DNA from: Sphingomonas sp. Leaf339 | Lineage (GTDB): Bacteria; Pseudomonadota; Alphaproteobacteria; Sphingomonadales; Sphingomonadaceae | Length of the DNA stretch: 64,000 bases | Assembly: GCF_001426195.1 (NCBI RefSeq) | Contig: NZ_LMRS01000056.1 | Coordinates: 62,001-126,000, forward strand | Direction: 5' to 3' | Shown here: positions 8,667 through 17,559 of the stretch, one piece after another | Layout of the letters: each line of letters starts with the position of its first letter | Position numbering within the stretch: the stretch's first letter is position 1 | Notes under the pieces: model-generated | The model's input: the letters and a program-made list of their open reading frames with translations, nothing else | What the model was told of the DNA's origin: nothing | Database searches by the model: none | Translations under genes and position numbers: made by a program

Positions 8667-9761
8667 CTACAGCCGCCGCCCATCCTGTTGCGGCGACGCT
8701 GGCGCCTCCGGAAACAGGATGCGCCCGCGGGGCATCGCTTCGGGCATCTCGTCGCGGATGAATGCCAGCACCGCCTCGCGCACCTCGCACCGCAGGTCGA
8801 AACTGATCGAGGCATTCTTGGCGGTCATCAGCCCGCGGATCTCCACCGCATCGGCCTTCACGTCCGTTACCTGGCAGTTCCAGAACCGCTGATCCCACAA
8901 CGTGCTCGCCTGCACCGCGCGGCCCACCGCCTCGCGGATACGGGCGACATCGGCGCCGGGATCGACATACCAGAACACGGATCCCAGCAACTGGCTCGTC
9001 TCGCGCGTCCAGTTCTGGAAACTCTCCTCCAGAAACTTCGACACTGGCACCACCAGCCGTCGTTCGTCCCACAGGCGGATGACGACGAAGGTCAGCCGGA
9101 TTTCCTCGATCCGCCCCCATTCGCCCGCCACGATCACCACGTCGTCCAGCCGGATCGGCTCGGTAAAGGCCATCTGCACGCCGGCGATCAGGTTCTTCAG
9201 CGCCGGTTGCGCCGCCGCACCCACCACCAGTCCCGCGATACCCGCCGACGCCATCAGCGTGACGCCGATCGTGCGGATGCCCGGTACGCTCAGCAGCATC
9301 AGGCACACCGTCACGAAGATGATGAAGAACGACGATATCCGCCCCAGGATCGTCGCCCGCGTCCGCTTGCGCCGCGCGGCCAGATTGTCCTCGACGCTGA
9401 TGTCGGCTTGCAGCTCGACGATCCGCTGCACCGCGCGCATGCCCGCGATCGCCGACCAGCCGAGCAGCGCCGGCACGGCGAAGCCCAGCAACTGCTCCCA
9501 CAATTCCCGCACATCGCGGTCCATCGGCAACGTGCGCGCGGCAAAGCTGACCGCGATCGACACGAACACCCATTGCGACGGCCGCCGTATCTCGCCCAGC
9601 ACCGTCGCCCGCGCCTCGCGCGTCCGTCGCCGGCCGGTGCGCATCGCCACCCGCATCACCAGCCAGTGCACTGCCAGCGCCACCAGCACCGCCAACGAGA
9701 CGATCGCGACGCTCTGCGCCCAGACCCATTCGTGCGGCACACGCCAGTTCGATATCTTCAT
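8667..9761 (-). CDS. small-conductance mechanosensitive channel family protein
   Basis: The 364-residue inner-membrane protein has four to five predicted hydrophobic helices in its first 180 residues, then the MscS pore helix and beta domain: GIAGLVVGAAAQPALKNLIAG, followed by IRLDDVVIVAGEWGRIEEI. It probably opens under membrane tension to release solutes. It converges with the trehalose operon, 26 bases away, which is at least consistent with an osmotic-stress theme. The start ATG is at 9761. The extra N-terminal helices place it in the longer bacterial subfamily rather than with E. coli MscS itself. Confidence 0.88.
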   Translation of the reverse strand: MKISNWRVPHEWVWAQSVAIVSLAVLVALAVHWLVMRVAMRTGRRRTREARATVLGEIRRPSQWVFVSIAVSFAARTLPMDRDVRELWEQLLGFAVPALLGWSAIAGMRAVQRIVELQADISVEDNLAARRKRTRATILGRISSFFIIFVTVCLMLLSVPGIRTIGVTLMASAGIAGLVVGAAAQPALKNLIAGVQMAFTEPIRLDDVVIVAGEWGRIEEIRLTFVVIRLWDERRLVVPVSKFLEESFQNWTRETSQLLGSVFWYVDPGADVARIREAVGRAVQASTLWDQRFWNCQVTDVKADAVEIRGLMTAKNASISFDLRCEVREAVLAFIRDEMPEAMPRGRILFPEAPASPQQDGRRL

Positions 9762-9927
9762 TGTCCCTCAACCGGGTCGAACCCCGCCGGTTCCGCAGTG
9801 CAGCATAAACGTCGCCGCCAGGTCCGGCGGGTTGCGCGCCGCCCCGCGCCGCTGCTAGGCTCGCTTATCATATATATGCGACTGCCGCCGGCATGGCGGC
9901 GGCGTTCGGGGAAGGAAGCCGCCAGCG

Positions 9928-11511
9928 ATGCATCTCGCCACCATCGATATCGTGGTCGTCGCGATCTATTTCGTGTTCATCTTCGGCCTCGCGCAATATG
10001 TCTCGCGCGACAAGGCGGGGGCGGGCCCGAAGAACACGACGGATTACTTCCTCGCCTCGAAAAGCCTGCCGTGGTGGGCGATCGGCACCTCGCTGATCGC
10101 GGCCAACATCTCGGCCGAACAGATCGTCGGCATGTCGGGATCGGGCTATGCCATCGGCCTCGCCATCGCGTCGTATGAATGGATGGCGGCGCTGACGCTG
10201 CTGATCGTCGGCAAGTTCTTCCTGCCGATCTTCCTGAAGAACGAAATCTACACGATGCCCCAGTTCCTGGAACGGCGGTACGGCCCGTCGATCCGCACGC
10301 TGATGGCGCTGTTCTGGCTGGCGCTCTACGTCTTTGTGAACCTCACCTCGATCATCTGGCTGGGTTCGATCGCCGTCACGAAGGTCGCCGGCATCGACCA
10401 GAACATCGCCCTCGTCATCCTCGGCCTCTTCGCGCTGGTGTACCAGCTGCGCGGCGGGCTGAAGGCGGTGGCGCTGACCGACATCGTGCAGGTCGCGCTG
10501 CTGGTGATGGGCGGCCTCGTCGTCGCGTACTTGACGCTGGACGAGATCGGTGCGGGCGCGGGCGTGCTCGCCGGCTGGAGCAAGCTGACCACCGCCGTCC
10601 CCGATCACTTCCACATGATCCTGAAAAAGGGCGATCCGTTCTACATGGACCTGCCCGGCCTGTCGGTGCTGATCGGCGGCATGTGGATCGCCAACCTCAG
10701 CTATTGGGGTTTCAACCAGTACATCATCCAGCGCGCGCTCGCCGCCAAGTCGCTGCCCGAAGCGCAGAAGGGCGTGATGTTCGCCGCCTTCCTGAAACTG
10801 GTGATGCCGCTCGTCATCGTCCTGCCCGGCATCGCCGCCGTCGTGCTGGCCCCCGATCTGGCCAAGCCGGACGAGGCGTATCCCACGATGATGCGCCTGC
10901 TGCCCTCGGGCCTGCTCGGCCTCGTCTTCGCGGCGCTGATCGCCGCGATCATCGCGTCGACGGCATCGAAGATCAATTCGATCGCCACGATCTTCACCCT
11001 CGATCTCTATTCGAAGCGGCGCGGCTATGTCGCGGGCAAGGAAGGCGAGGACCGGCATCTGGTCATGGTCGGCCGGATCACCGCCACGGTCGCGATCCTG
11101 ATTGCCATCGCCACCGCCCGCCCGCTGCTCGGCGCGTCGGATCAGGCGTTTCAGTTCATCCAGGAATTCACCGGCTTCTTTACGCCGGGCATCACCACGA
11201 TCTTCCTGCTCGGCCTGTTCTGGAAGCGCGCGAACGAGGCGGGCGCCCTGGCCGCCGCCGCCGGATCGGTGCTGCTGTCCTGGGGGTTCAAGGTCATGGC
11301 GCCGGGCCTGCCGTTCATGGACCGGATGGGCATCGTCTTCCTGCTCACCGTCGTGCTGGCGGTAGTCGTCTCGCTCGTCGCCAAACAGGCCCGCGCCGGC
11401 ACCGACACGATCGATACCGCCAGCGTCAGCTATCGCACCACGACAGGCTTCAACGTCGGCGCGATCGCGGTTATCCTGATCCTGGTGGCGCTGTACGCGA
11501 CCTGGTGGTGA
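9928..11511 (+). CDS. sodium/solute symporter (SSS family), probably for sugar or sugar acid
   Basis: The 527-residue protein has about 13-14 hydrophobic segments and SSS signatures: NTTDYFLASKSLPWWAIGTSLIAANIS near residue 32, EIYTMPQFLERRYG, and a long run in the middle with WIANLSYWGFNQYIIQRAL typical of SGLT-like carriers. It should import a solute with sodium. It is the first gene of a coupled operon with dgoK and dgoA (GTGA overlap), so the substrate is likely a hexose, uronate or aldonate (inference). The upstream gap to the divergent channel gene is 166 bases and holds an AT-rich TATCATATATAT stretch that may serve as the promoter. Confidence 0.9.
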   Translation: MHLATIDIVVVAIYFVFIFGLAQYVSRDKAGAGPKNTTDYFLASKSLPWWAIGTSLIAANISAEQIVGMSGSGYAIGLAIASYEWMAALTLLIVGKFFLPIFLKNEIYTMPQFLERRYGPSIRTLMALFWLALYVFVNLTSIIWLGSIAVTKVAGIDQNIALVILGLFALVYQLRGGLKAVALTDIVQVALLVMGGLVVAYLTLDEIGAGAGVLAGWSKLTTAVPDHFHMILKKGDPFYMDLPGLSVLIGGMWIANLSYWGFNQYIIQRALAAKSLPEAQKGVMFAAFLKLVMPLVIVLPGIAAVVLAPDLAKPDEAYPTMMRLLPSGLLGLVFAALIAAIIASTASKINSIATIFTLDLYSKRRGYVAGKEGEDRHLVMVGRITATVAILIAIATARPLLGASDQAFQFIQEFTGFFTPGITTIFLLGLFWKRANEAGALAAAAGSVLLSWGFKVMAPGLPFMDRMGIVFLLTVVLAVVVSLVAKQARAGTDTIDTASVSYRTTTGFNVGAIAVILILVALYATWW

Positions 11512-12377
11512 GCCAGCCCGCCTTCTTGGCGGTCGACTGGGGCACCACCAACCGCCGCTGCTATGCGATCGACGCCGATGGCGGCGTGATCGCCACCGAT
11601 CGTGACGCGCGCGGCATCCTGTCGGTGCCGACGGGCGGCTTTTCGGCAGAGGTCGCGGCGATGCGCGACCGGTTTGGCGACTTGGCCGTCCTGTGCGCGG
11701 GCATGGTCGGATCGACACGTGGCTGGGTGGAGGCACCCTATGTCGCCTGCCCCGCCACGCTCGCCGATCTCGCCGCCAGCTTGATCTGGGCGGAACCCGG
11801 CCGCACCGCGATCGTCCCCGGCGTGAAGGACGATGCGCCGGACGTGATGCGCGGCGAGGAGGTCCAGTTGCTCGGCGCCGTCGCCGCCGGCCTCGCCCCG
11901 CCGAACGCGCTGCTCTGCCAGCCCGGCACCCACAGCAAATGGGCGACGATCGCGGACGGCGCGATCACCGGCTTCAGCACCGCGATGACTGGCGAGCTGT
12001 TCGCCCTGCTCCGCGACCGCAGCCTTCTGACCGATTTCATGGCCGGCCCGGTCGATGACGGTCCCGCCTTCCGCGACGGCCTCTCCCTCGCCGATCGCGG
12101 CACCCCCCTCACCAGCCTGTTCGGTGAGCGTGCCGGCGCCGTCCTCGGCCGCAATCCCGCCGGCGACGTGGCGGCGCGCGTCAGTGGTCTGCTGATCGGC
12201 AGCGACGTCCGCGAACGATCGCTGGCCCCCGGCGCCACCGTCCACATCCTCGCCGAACCCGGTCTGGCCGCGCTCTATGCTGCCGCCGTCCGCCATGCCG
12301 GCGCCACGCCGGTCGCGGTCGACAGCCATGCCGCCTTCCTCGCCGGCATCACCGCCATCTGGAGACTGGCCGCATGA
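11508..12377 (+). CDS. dgoK: 2-dehydro-3-deoxygalactonokinase
   Basis: A 289-residue sugar-kinase-like protein of the DgoK family, with the phosphate-binding start FLAVDWGTTNRR, GMVGSTRGWVE near residue 66, PGTHSKWATI and GFSTAMTGELFALL. The family phosphorylates 2-keto-3-deoxy-galactonate. It starts at GTG 11508 inside the GTGA that ends the symporter gene, and the ATGA at its end is the dgoA start. A longer in-frame reading upstream is an artefact of the symporter sequence. With uxaA and uxaC nearby it may accept KDG-type acids as well (inference). Confidence 0.9.
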   Translation: MSQPAFLAVDWGTTNRRCYAIDADGGVIATDRDARGILSVPTGGFSAEVAAMRDRFGDLAVLCAGMVGSTRGWVEAPYVACPATLADLAASLIWAEPGRTAIVPGVKDDAPDVMRGEEVQLLGAVAAGLAPPNALLCQPGTHSKWATIADGAITGFSTAMTGELFALLRDRSLLTDFMAGPVDDGPAFRDGLSLADRGTPLTSLFGERAGAVLGRNPAGDVAARVSGLLIGSDVRERSLAPGATVHILAEPGLAALYAAAVRHAGATPVAVDSHAAFLAGITAIWRLAA

Positions 12378-13012
12378 CCACCCCCGACATGCAGCGAGCC
12401 GAACTGCGCGCCGCCCTGACCCGCTGTCCCCTCGTCGCCATCCTGCGCGGCATCACCCCGCCAGAGGTCGATGCGGTTGGCGACGCCCTGGTGGACGCCG
12501 GGTTTTCGATGATTGAGGTGCCGCTGAATTCCCCCGATCCCTTCGCCAGCATCGCCCGGCTGGTCGCCCGCCTCGGCGACCGCGCGCTGGTCGGTGCCGG
12601 CACCGTCCTGACGGTCGAGGACGTCGCCCGCCTGCGCGACACCGGCGCGCGGCTGATGATCTCGCCCAACACGAACCCCGCCGTCATCGCCGCCGCCGCC
12701 GACGCCGGCCTGATCGCGCTGCCCGGCTATTTTACCCCCAGCGAAGCCTTCGCCGCCCTTGCCGCCGGCGCCGCCGGCCTGAAGCTGTTCCCCGCCGAGG
12801 CTGCCTCCCCGCCCGTCATCAAGGCCCACCGCGCCGTCCTGCCAAGGGACGTGCCGATCCTGGCGGTTGGCGGCATGACGCCCGACACGATTCCGGAATG
12901 GCGCGACGTCTGCGACGGTTTCGGCCTGGGCTCGGCGCTCTACAAACCCGGACAGGATGCCGCCACGGTGGCCCAACAGGCGACCCGCTTCGTGGAAGCC
13001 ATCGCGCGCTAG
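12374..13012 (+). CDS. dgoA: 2-dehydro-3-deoxy-6-phosphogalactonate aldolase
   Basis: A 212-residue class I KDPG/KDPGal aldolase. It cleaves the phosphorylated ketodeoxy acid to pyruvate and glyceraldehyde-3-phosphate. Motifs are LVAILRGITPPE with the catalytic Glu region EVPLNSPDPF (residues about 50-60), GAGTVLTVEDV, and LKLFPAEA with the Schiff-base Lys near residue 137. IEVPLNSP and AVGGMTPDTIPEW resemble DgoA rather than Eda. ATGA overlap with dgoK supports coupled expression. It is the last gene of the operon. Confidence 0.9.
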   Translation: MTTPDMQRAELRAALTRCPLVAILRGITPPEVDAVGDALVDAGFSMIEVPLNSPDPFASIARLVARLGDRALVGAGTVLTVEDVARLRDTGARLMISPNTNPAVIAAAADAGLIALPGYFTPSEAFAALAAGAAGLKLFPAEAASPPVIKAHRAVLPRDVPILAVGGMTPDTIPEWRDVCDGFGLGSALYKPGQDAATVAQQATRFVEAIAR

Positions 13013-13124
13013 GCTGTCCTACAGCCCCTCGCTCCGCTATACCGCGGACGATCGCTTTTTCTCATCACCGCCAACCCAGCCCGCGCTAGCAAACCCGCGC
13101 GAAACTCACGTTTTTGGTGTAACT

Positions 13125-14555
13125 TTAGCCTAACTTTCCGATCGCCGCCCGAACCCCTTCGACCGTCGCCATCCCCGCATGCGCCGCCACCAGCGCCCGC
13201 CGAAACTCCGCATCCCCGATCAGCGCCGGCGGAAACACACCACTCCGCTCGACCAGCGCATCCGGATCACCGGCCAGCGGCACCAGCGTCGCCGCCGCCG
13301 GATCGACCAGCGCCGCCGCCGGTGGCCGGGGCAGTGCCAGGAATCGTATCCACGCCGCGATCGGCACCACCAGCCGGTCGACCGGCCGTCCCGCCGCCCG
13401 CGCCTCGGCGATCGTCGCCAGCAACCTGAACGGCAGCTTCTGTGATCCGTCCCACGCGATCTGCGCCAACAGGTGCCGGATCGCCGGATTGCGGAACCGG
13501 TCGAGGATCGCGCCGACATAGGCGGCCGTATCCAGCCCCGGCGTCTCTCCCAGCGTCGGCGCGATGTCGCCGCGCATCATCGTCTCCACGAACCGCGCCA
13601 GCGCCGGATCGCCCATCGCGTCACGCACCGTCTCATGCCCCAGCAGCAGGCCGATATACGCCAGCGAGGAATGCGCCCCGTTCAGCAGGCGCAGCTTCGC
13701 CTCCTCGAACCCGGTCACGTCGCCCACGAACTGCGCGCCCGCCAGATCGAACGGCGGCCGCTCGCCGGCGAAATCGTCCTCGATCACCCATTGTGTGAAC
13801 CGTTCCCGCTGGATCGGCCACGCATCCTCGATCCCCGCCGCCGCGACCCGCGCACGCAGATCGTCATCGGTCGCCGGCGTGATCGAATCGACCATCGAGC
13901 TGGGGAATCGCACCGCGTCGGCGATCCACCGCGCCAGATCGCCATCGATCGCCGCCGCATAATCGCCCACCGCCCGCGCCAGACGCCGGCCGTTGCCCGC
14001 CAGATTGTCGCACGACAGCACCGTCAGTCCGCCGGCACCCTCCCGCCGCCGCCGCGACAGTCCATCCACCAGCCGCCCGACGAAGCTGGTCGCCGCCGCC
14101 GGATCGGCCAGATCGCGCGCGATCGCCGGATTGTCGCGGTCCAGCCCGCCATCGGCGGTCAGGCAATATCCCTTCTCGGTCACCGTCGCCGTCACCAGCC
14201 GCGTCGTCGGCGCGGCCAGACGCCGGGCGAACGCATCGCCGTCGCCCCGCGTCAGCAGTTCGACGATCGACCCTACGAGCTGCAACCGCATCTCCTCACC
14301 CAGCAGCGCCAGTGTGTAGAGCCCATCCTGCGGCCGCAGCGCATCAGCCACGTCGGTGGAATTCAGCGCCATCGCGCTGATCGCCCAGCGCGGATCGTCG
14401 CCCAGGATCGCATCGACATACGCCGCCTGATGCGCCCGGTGGAACGCCCCCGGCCCGACATGCACGATGCCCGGCACCAGCGTTGCACGATCATAACCGG
14501 GACGGCTCACGCCCATCGGCAGGGCAGACAGGGTCGCATTCGACAGGACGGTCAA
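13125..14555 (-). CDS. mannitol dehydrogenase family uronate reductase (tagaturonate/fructuronate reductase)
   Basis: The 476-residue polyol/uronate dehydrogenase carries the family signature VHVGPGAFHRAHQAAY near residue 31 and the C-terminal catalytic block LLNGAHSSLAYIG (Lys-Asn-His type). It is NAD(P)-dependent and reduces tagaturonate or fructuronate to altronate or mannonate. Overlap with uxaA (ATGA) and the nearby uxaC argue for a UxaB-like role giving altronate, although by sequence family it is closer to UxuB/mannitol dehydrogenases. The 112-base gap to the convergent dgoA contains a small GGCTGT-CCT-ACAGCC hairpin but no T-run. Confidence 0.88.
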   Translation of the reverse strand: MTVLSNATLSALPMGVSRPGYDRATLVPGIVHVGPGAFHRAHQAAYVDAILGDDPRWAISAMALNSTDVADALRPQDGLYTLALLGEEMRLQLVGSIVELLTRGDGDAFARRLAAPTTRLVTATVTEKGYCLTADGGLDRDNPAIARDLADPAAATSFVGRLVDGLSRRRREGAGGLTVLSCDNLAGNGRRLARAVGDYAAAIDGDLARWIADAVRFPSSMVDSITPATDDDLRARVAAAGIEDAWPIQRERFTQWVIEDDFAGERPPFDLAGAQFVGDVTGFEEAKLRLLNGAHSSLAYIGLLLGHETVRDAMGDPALARFVETMMRGDIAPTLGETPGLDTAAYVGAILDRFRNPAIRHLLAQIAWDGSQKLPFRLLATIAEARAAGRPVDRLVVPIAAWIRFLALPRPPAAALVDPAAATLVPLAGDPDALVERSGVFPPALIGDAEFRRALVAAHAGMATVEGVRAAIGKLG

Positions 14556-16060
14556 AGGGTCACTCCACGCTTCCAGAGCGCGATTTCCCGCTCCTCGTTG
14601 ATCTCGTTCTTCGCCGGCTCACCCGATGCCACCGCGCAGATGCGGTCCAGCAACGCCTCCGCCGTGGCGTCCAGCCCGTCGTCCAGCACGCTGCCCGCAT
14701 CGAAGTCGATCCAGCCCGGCTTGCGCGTCGCCAGATCATGGTTCGTCGCCAGCTTCATGGTCGGCACCGGACTGCCCAGCGGCGTCCCCCGGCCGGTGGA
14801 AAACAGCGTCAGCGTCGCCCCCGCCGCCGCCAGCGCCGTCGTGGACACCGCGTCGTTCCCCGGCGCCTCCAGCACGATCAGGCCCGGCCGCCGCACCTGC
14901 TCGCCATACCCCAGCACATCGGTCACCGCCGCGCGGCCGCCCTTCTGCACCGCGCCCAGCGATTTCTCCTCCAGCGTGGTGATCCCGCCCTCGACATTGC
15001 CGGGGCTGGGATTCTCGGAAATCGGCTCGCCATGGTCCAGAAAGTACCGCTTGAAATCGTTCACCAGCACGACCAGCCGGTCGAACACCGCCTCGTCCGT
15101 CGCCCGTGCCATCAACAGGCGCTCGGCCCCGAACATTTCGGGGATCTCGGTCAGGATCGCCGTCCCCCCCGCCGCCGTCACCGCATCGGCGGCCCGTCCG
15201 ATTAGCGGATTGGCGGTCAGCCCGCTGAACCCGTCTGACCCGCCGCATTTCAGCCCGAGCCGCAGCGCATCCAGCCCCACCGGCGTCCGTCGATCCGCAC
15301 CTGCGATCTCGGCCAGCTCGGCGATCGCCCGCGCCGCATCGCCATGCTCGTCCGCGCTCAACTGCGCCCCGACGCTGCGGATGCGGTCGCGGCGTTCGGG
15401 CGGCAACCGTTCCAGCAATGCCGATAGCTGGTTCTCCTCGCACCCCAGTCCCAGCAACAGCACCCCGCCCGCATTGGGATGACACGCCAGCGCCGCCAGC
15501 ACCCGCGCCGTGCCGTCCAGATCGTCGCCCAACTGCGAACACCCGAACGGATGCGCAAAGGCGAGAACATCTTCGACACCCGCTGTCGCCGCCGCCTTCA
15601 TCGCCACCCGCTGCGCCGTGCGACCGACACAGCCCACGGTCGGGATGACCCAGATCTGGTTGCGCGTCCCGACCGATCCATCAGCCCGGATGTAGCCATC
15701 GAAACCGCGCGATCGACCTGCCGGCCGCGGCGAAACAGGGGTGGGCTGATACTTATATGGCTCCTCCCCCACCAGCTTCGTCGCGACATTATGGCTGTGG
15801 ACGTGCGCGCCCGCCGCGATCGCTTGGGTCGCCCGACCGATCGGCCAGCCATAGCGGCGCACATCCTCGCCCGCGGCGATCGCCGTCAACGCGATCTTGT
15901 GTCCCGTCACCACCGGGTCCACGACCGTGACCGCGATGCCGGCGACGTTCACCGTCTCCCCCGGCATCAGCGGGCGCAAGGCGACGCCGACCTGATCGGC
16001 AGGATCGACCCGCACCAGCGGCGGCAGGTCGGCAACGGATGGGGAGGGTAAGGATGACAT
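14552..16060 (-). CDS. uxaA: altronate dehydratase
   Basis: A 502-residue UxaA/GarD-family dehydratase that converts D-altronate to 2-keto-3-deoxy-D-gluconate. An N-terminal SAF-like domain (residues about 20-100, containing HVHSHNVATKL) is joined to the catalytic region with GYIRADGSVGTRN, a cysteine- and glycine-rich core (VGCVGRTAQR, FAHPFGCSQLGDD, LGLGCEENQ) and LGLKCGGSDGFSG. It is transcribed away from uxaC, shares a 56-base divergent promoter with it, and is coupled to the reductase gene downstream. Start at ATG 16060. Confidence 0.93.
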   Translation of the reverse strand: MSSLPSPSVADLPPLVRVDPADQVGVALRPLMPGETVNVAGIAVTVVDPVVTGHKIALTAIAAGEDVRRYGWPIGRATQAIAAGAHVHSHNVATKLVGEEPYKYQPTPVSPRPAGRSRGFDGYIRADGSVGTRNQIWVIPTVGCVGRTAQRVAMKAAATAGVEDVLAFAHPFGCSQLGDDLDGTARVLAALACHPNAGGVLLLGLGCEENQLSALLERLPPERRDRIRSVGAQLSADEHGDAARAIAELAEIAGADRRTPVGLDALRLGLKCGGSDGFSGLTANPLIGRAADAVTAAGGTAILTEIPEMFGAERLLMARATDEAVFDRLVVLVNDFKRYFLDHGEPISENPSPGNVEGGITTLEEKSLGAVQKGGRAAVTDVLGYGEQVRRPGLIVLEAPGNDAVSTTALAAAGATLTLFSTGRGTPLGSPVPTMKLATNHDLATRKPGWIDFDAGSVLDDGLDATAEALLDRICAVASGEPAKNEINEEREIALWKRGVTL

Positions 16061-16078
16061 TGCCAGAGCGATAGCATC

Positions 16079-16096
16079 TGTGCCATCGCTGGCACA
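16079..16096. promoter_or_regulatory. 18-bp palindromic operator between uxaA and uxaC
   Basis: TGTGCCATCGCTGGCACA is a perfect inverted repeat (7-base arms, central TCGC) in the 56-base gap between the divergent uxaA and uxaC starts. Its core fits the LacI-family pattern TGnnAnCGnTnnCA. It is close enough to both start codons to control both operons. No LacI-type regulator gene is in the window, so the cognate protein must be encoded elsewhere. Confidence 0.7.
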
Positions 16097-16116
16097 AGCC
16101 AGCAGGATTATCGATC

Positions 16117-17556
16117 ATGACGCGCCTGACCCTGAACCCCGACCGCCTTTTTCCCGCCGATCCGGCCACGCGCGACATCGCCCGCGCACTGTACGCCAAT
16201 GTCGCGACGCTGCCGATCGTCAGCCCGCACGGCCATACCGATCCCGCCTGGTTCGCCACCGATGCGCCTTGGGAGAATGCGACCGACCTGTTGCTGGCGC
16301 CCGATCACTATCTCTACCGGATGCTCTACAGCCAGGGCATCGCGCTCGATACGCTGGCGGTGCCTGCCCATGGCAAGCCATCCACCACCGATCGCCGCGC
16401 GGCTTGGCGGGTGTTCGCCAGTAACCAGCATCTGTTTCGCGGCACGCCCTCGCGGATGTGGCTGGACCATGTCTTCGCGGAGGTTTTCGGCTTCGACGTG
16501 ACGCTCTCCGCCGACACCGCCGACCTGTATTTCGACCGGATCGGCGAGCTGCTCGCGACCCCCGCCTTCCGCCCCCGCGCGCTGTTCGACAGGTTCGGGA
16601 TCGAACTGATCGCCACGACCGAAGGCGCGCACGACACGCTGGAGCATCACGAGGCGATCCGCCGGTCCGGCTGGCAGGGCAAGGTCGTCACCGCCTATCG
16701 CCCCGACGCGGTGATCGATGCCGATCACGAGGATTTCCGCAGCGCCCTCGCCCGCTTCGCCGAGTTGACCGGCGAGGACGTCGGCGAGTGGCGCGGCTAT
16801 CTGGCTGCGCACCGCGCGCGGCGTCAGGCGTTCATCGCGATGGGCGCGACCTCGTCCGACCATGGCCACCCGACCGCCGCGACCGCCGACCTGTCCGCCG
16901 TCGACACCAAGGCACTGTTCGCCACCGTCATGCACGGCACGCCGACCCCGGCGGAGGCGGAGTTGTTCCGCGCCCAGATGCTGACCGAGATGGCACGGAT
17001 GAGCCTCGACGACGGGCTGGTGATGCAGATCCATCCCGGTTCGTCGCGCAACCACAATCGCTGGCTGCACGGCGCCTATGGCCGCGACAAGGGCGCCGAT
17101 ATCCCCACCCGCACCGATTACGTCGCCGCGCTGAAGCCGCTGCTCGGCCGTTTCGGCAACGAAGCCGGGCTGTCGATCATCCTCTTCACGCTCGACGAGA
17201 CCGCTTATGCCCGCGAACTCGCGCCGCTGGCGGGCCATTATCCCTGCCTGAAGCTGGGTCCAGCCTGGTGGTTCCACGATTCACCAGAGGGGATGCGCCG
17301 TTTCCGCGAGATGACGACGGAAACCGCCGGTTTCTACAACACCGTCGGCTTCAACGACGACACCCGCGCCTTCCTGTCGATCCCGGCGCGACACGACATG
17401 GCCCGGCGGATCGATTGTGGCTTTCTCGCCCGCCTCGTCGCCGAGGGACGGATGAGCGACGACGATGCGGCAGAAACTGCGATCGACCTCGCCTACAATC
17501 TCGTCCGGCGCGCCTATAAGCTGGACGGCGGCATCGGACTGGCCGACGCCGCCTGA
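16117..17556 (+). CDS. uxaC: uronate (glucuronate/galacturonate) isomerase
   Basis: A 479-residue amidohydrolase-fold isomerase that interconverts glucuronate/fructuronate and galacturonate/tagaturonate. Signatures are the metal-binding SPHGHTDP near residue 34, TTEGAHDTLEHH in the middle, MQIHPGSSRNHN near residue 305, and GPAWWFHDSPEGM. Length is as usual for the family. It opens the uronate route that continues through the reductase and UxaA encoded on the opposite strand. It ends three bases before the convergent TPR gene. Confidence 0.95.
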   Translation: MTRLTLNPDRLFPADPATRDIARALYANVATLPIVSPHGHTDPAWFATDAPWENATDLLLAPDHYLYRMLYSQGIALDTLAVPAHGKPSTTDRRAAWRVFASNQHLFRGTPSRMWLDHVFAEVFGFDVTLSADTADLYFDRIGELLATPAFRPRALFDRFGIELIATTEGAHDTLEHHEAIRRSGWQGKVVTAYRPDAVIDADHEDFRSALARFAELTGEDVGEWRGYLAAHRARRQAFIAMGATSSDHGHPTAATADLSAVDTKALFATVMHGTPTPAEAELFRAQMLTEMARMSLDDGLVMQIHPGSSRNHNRWLHGAYGRDKGADIPTRTDYVAALKPLLGRFGNEAGLSIILFTLDETAYARELAPLAGHYPCLKLGPAWWFHDSPEGMRRFREMTTETAGFYNTVGFNDDTRAFLSIPARHDMARRIDCGFLARLVAEGRMSDDDAAETAIDLAYNLVRRAYKLDGGIGLADAA

Positions 17557-17559
17557 CGG

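Noticed and set aside
7336-9771. 811-codon minus-strand frame across otsA and the MscS gene
   Set aside because: The real MscS gene uses another minus-strand frame; this one is Arg/Gly/Asp-rich shadow sequence.
10179-11507. In-frame extension of dgoK to the left
   Set aside because: It is an out-of-frame reading of the symporter; DgoK homology starts at the GTG at 11508.
9868-11736. 622-codon minus-strand frame opposite the SSS symporter
   Set aside because: The plus-strand symporter has clear helices and motifs; the antisense product is His/Arg/Asp-rich without domains.
13473-15482. 669-codon plus-strand frame opposite the reductase and uxaA
   Set aside because: Antisense shadow, Arg/Pro-rich, while both minus-strand genes show family motifs and ATGA coupling.
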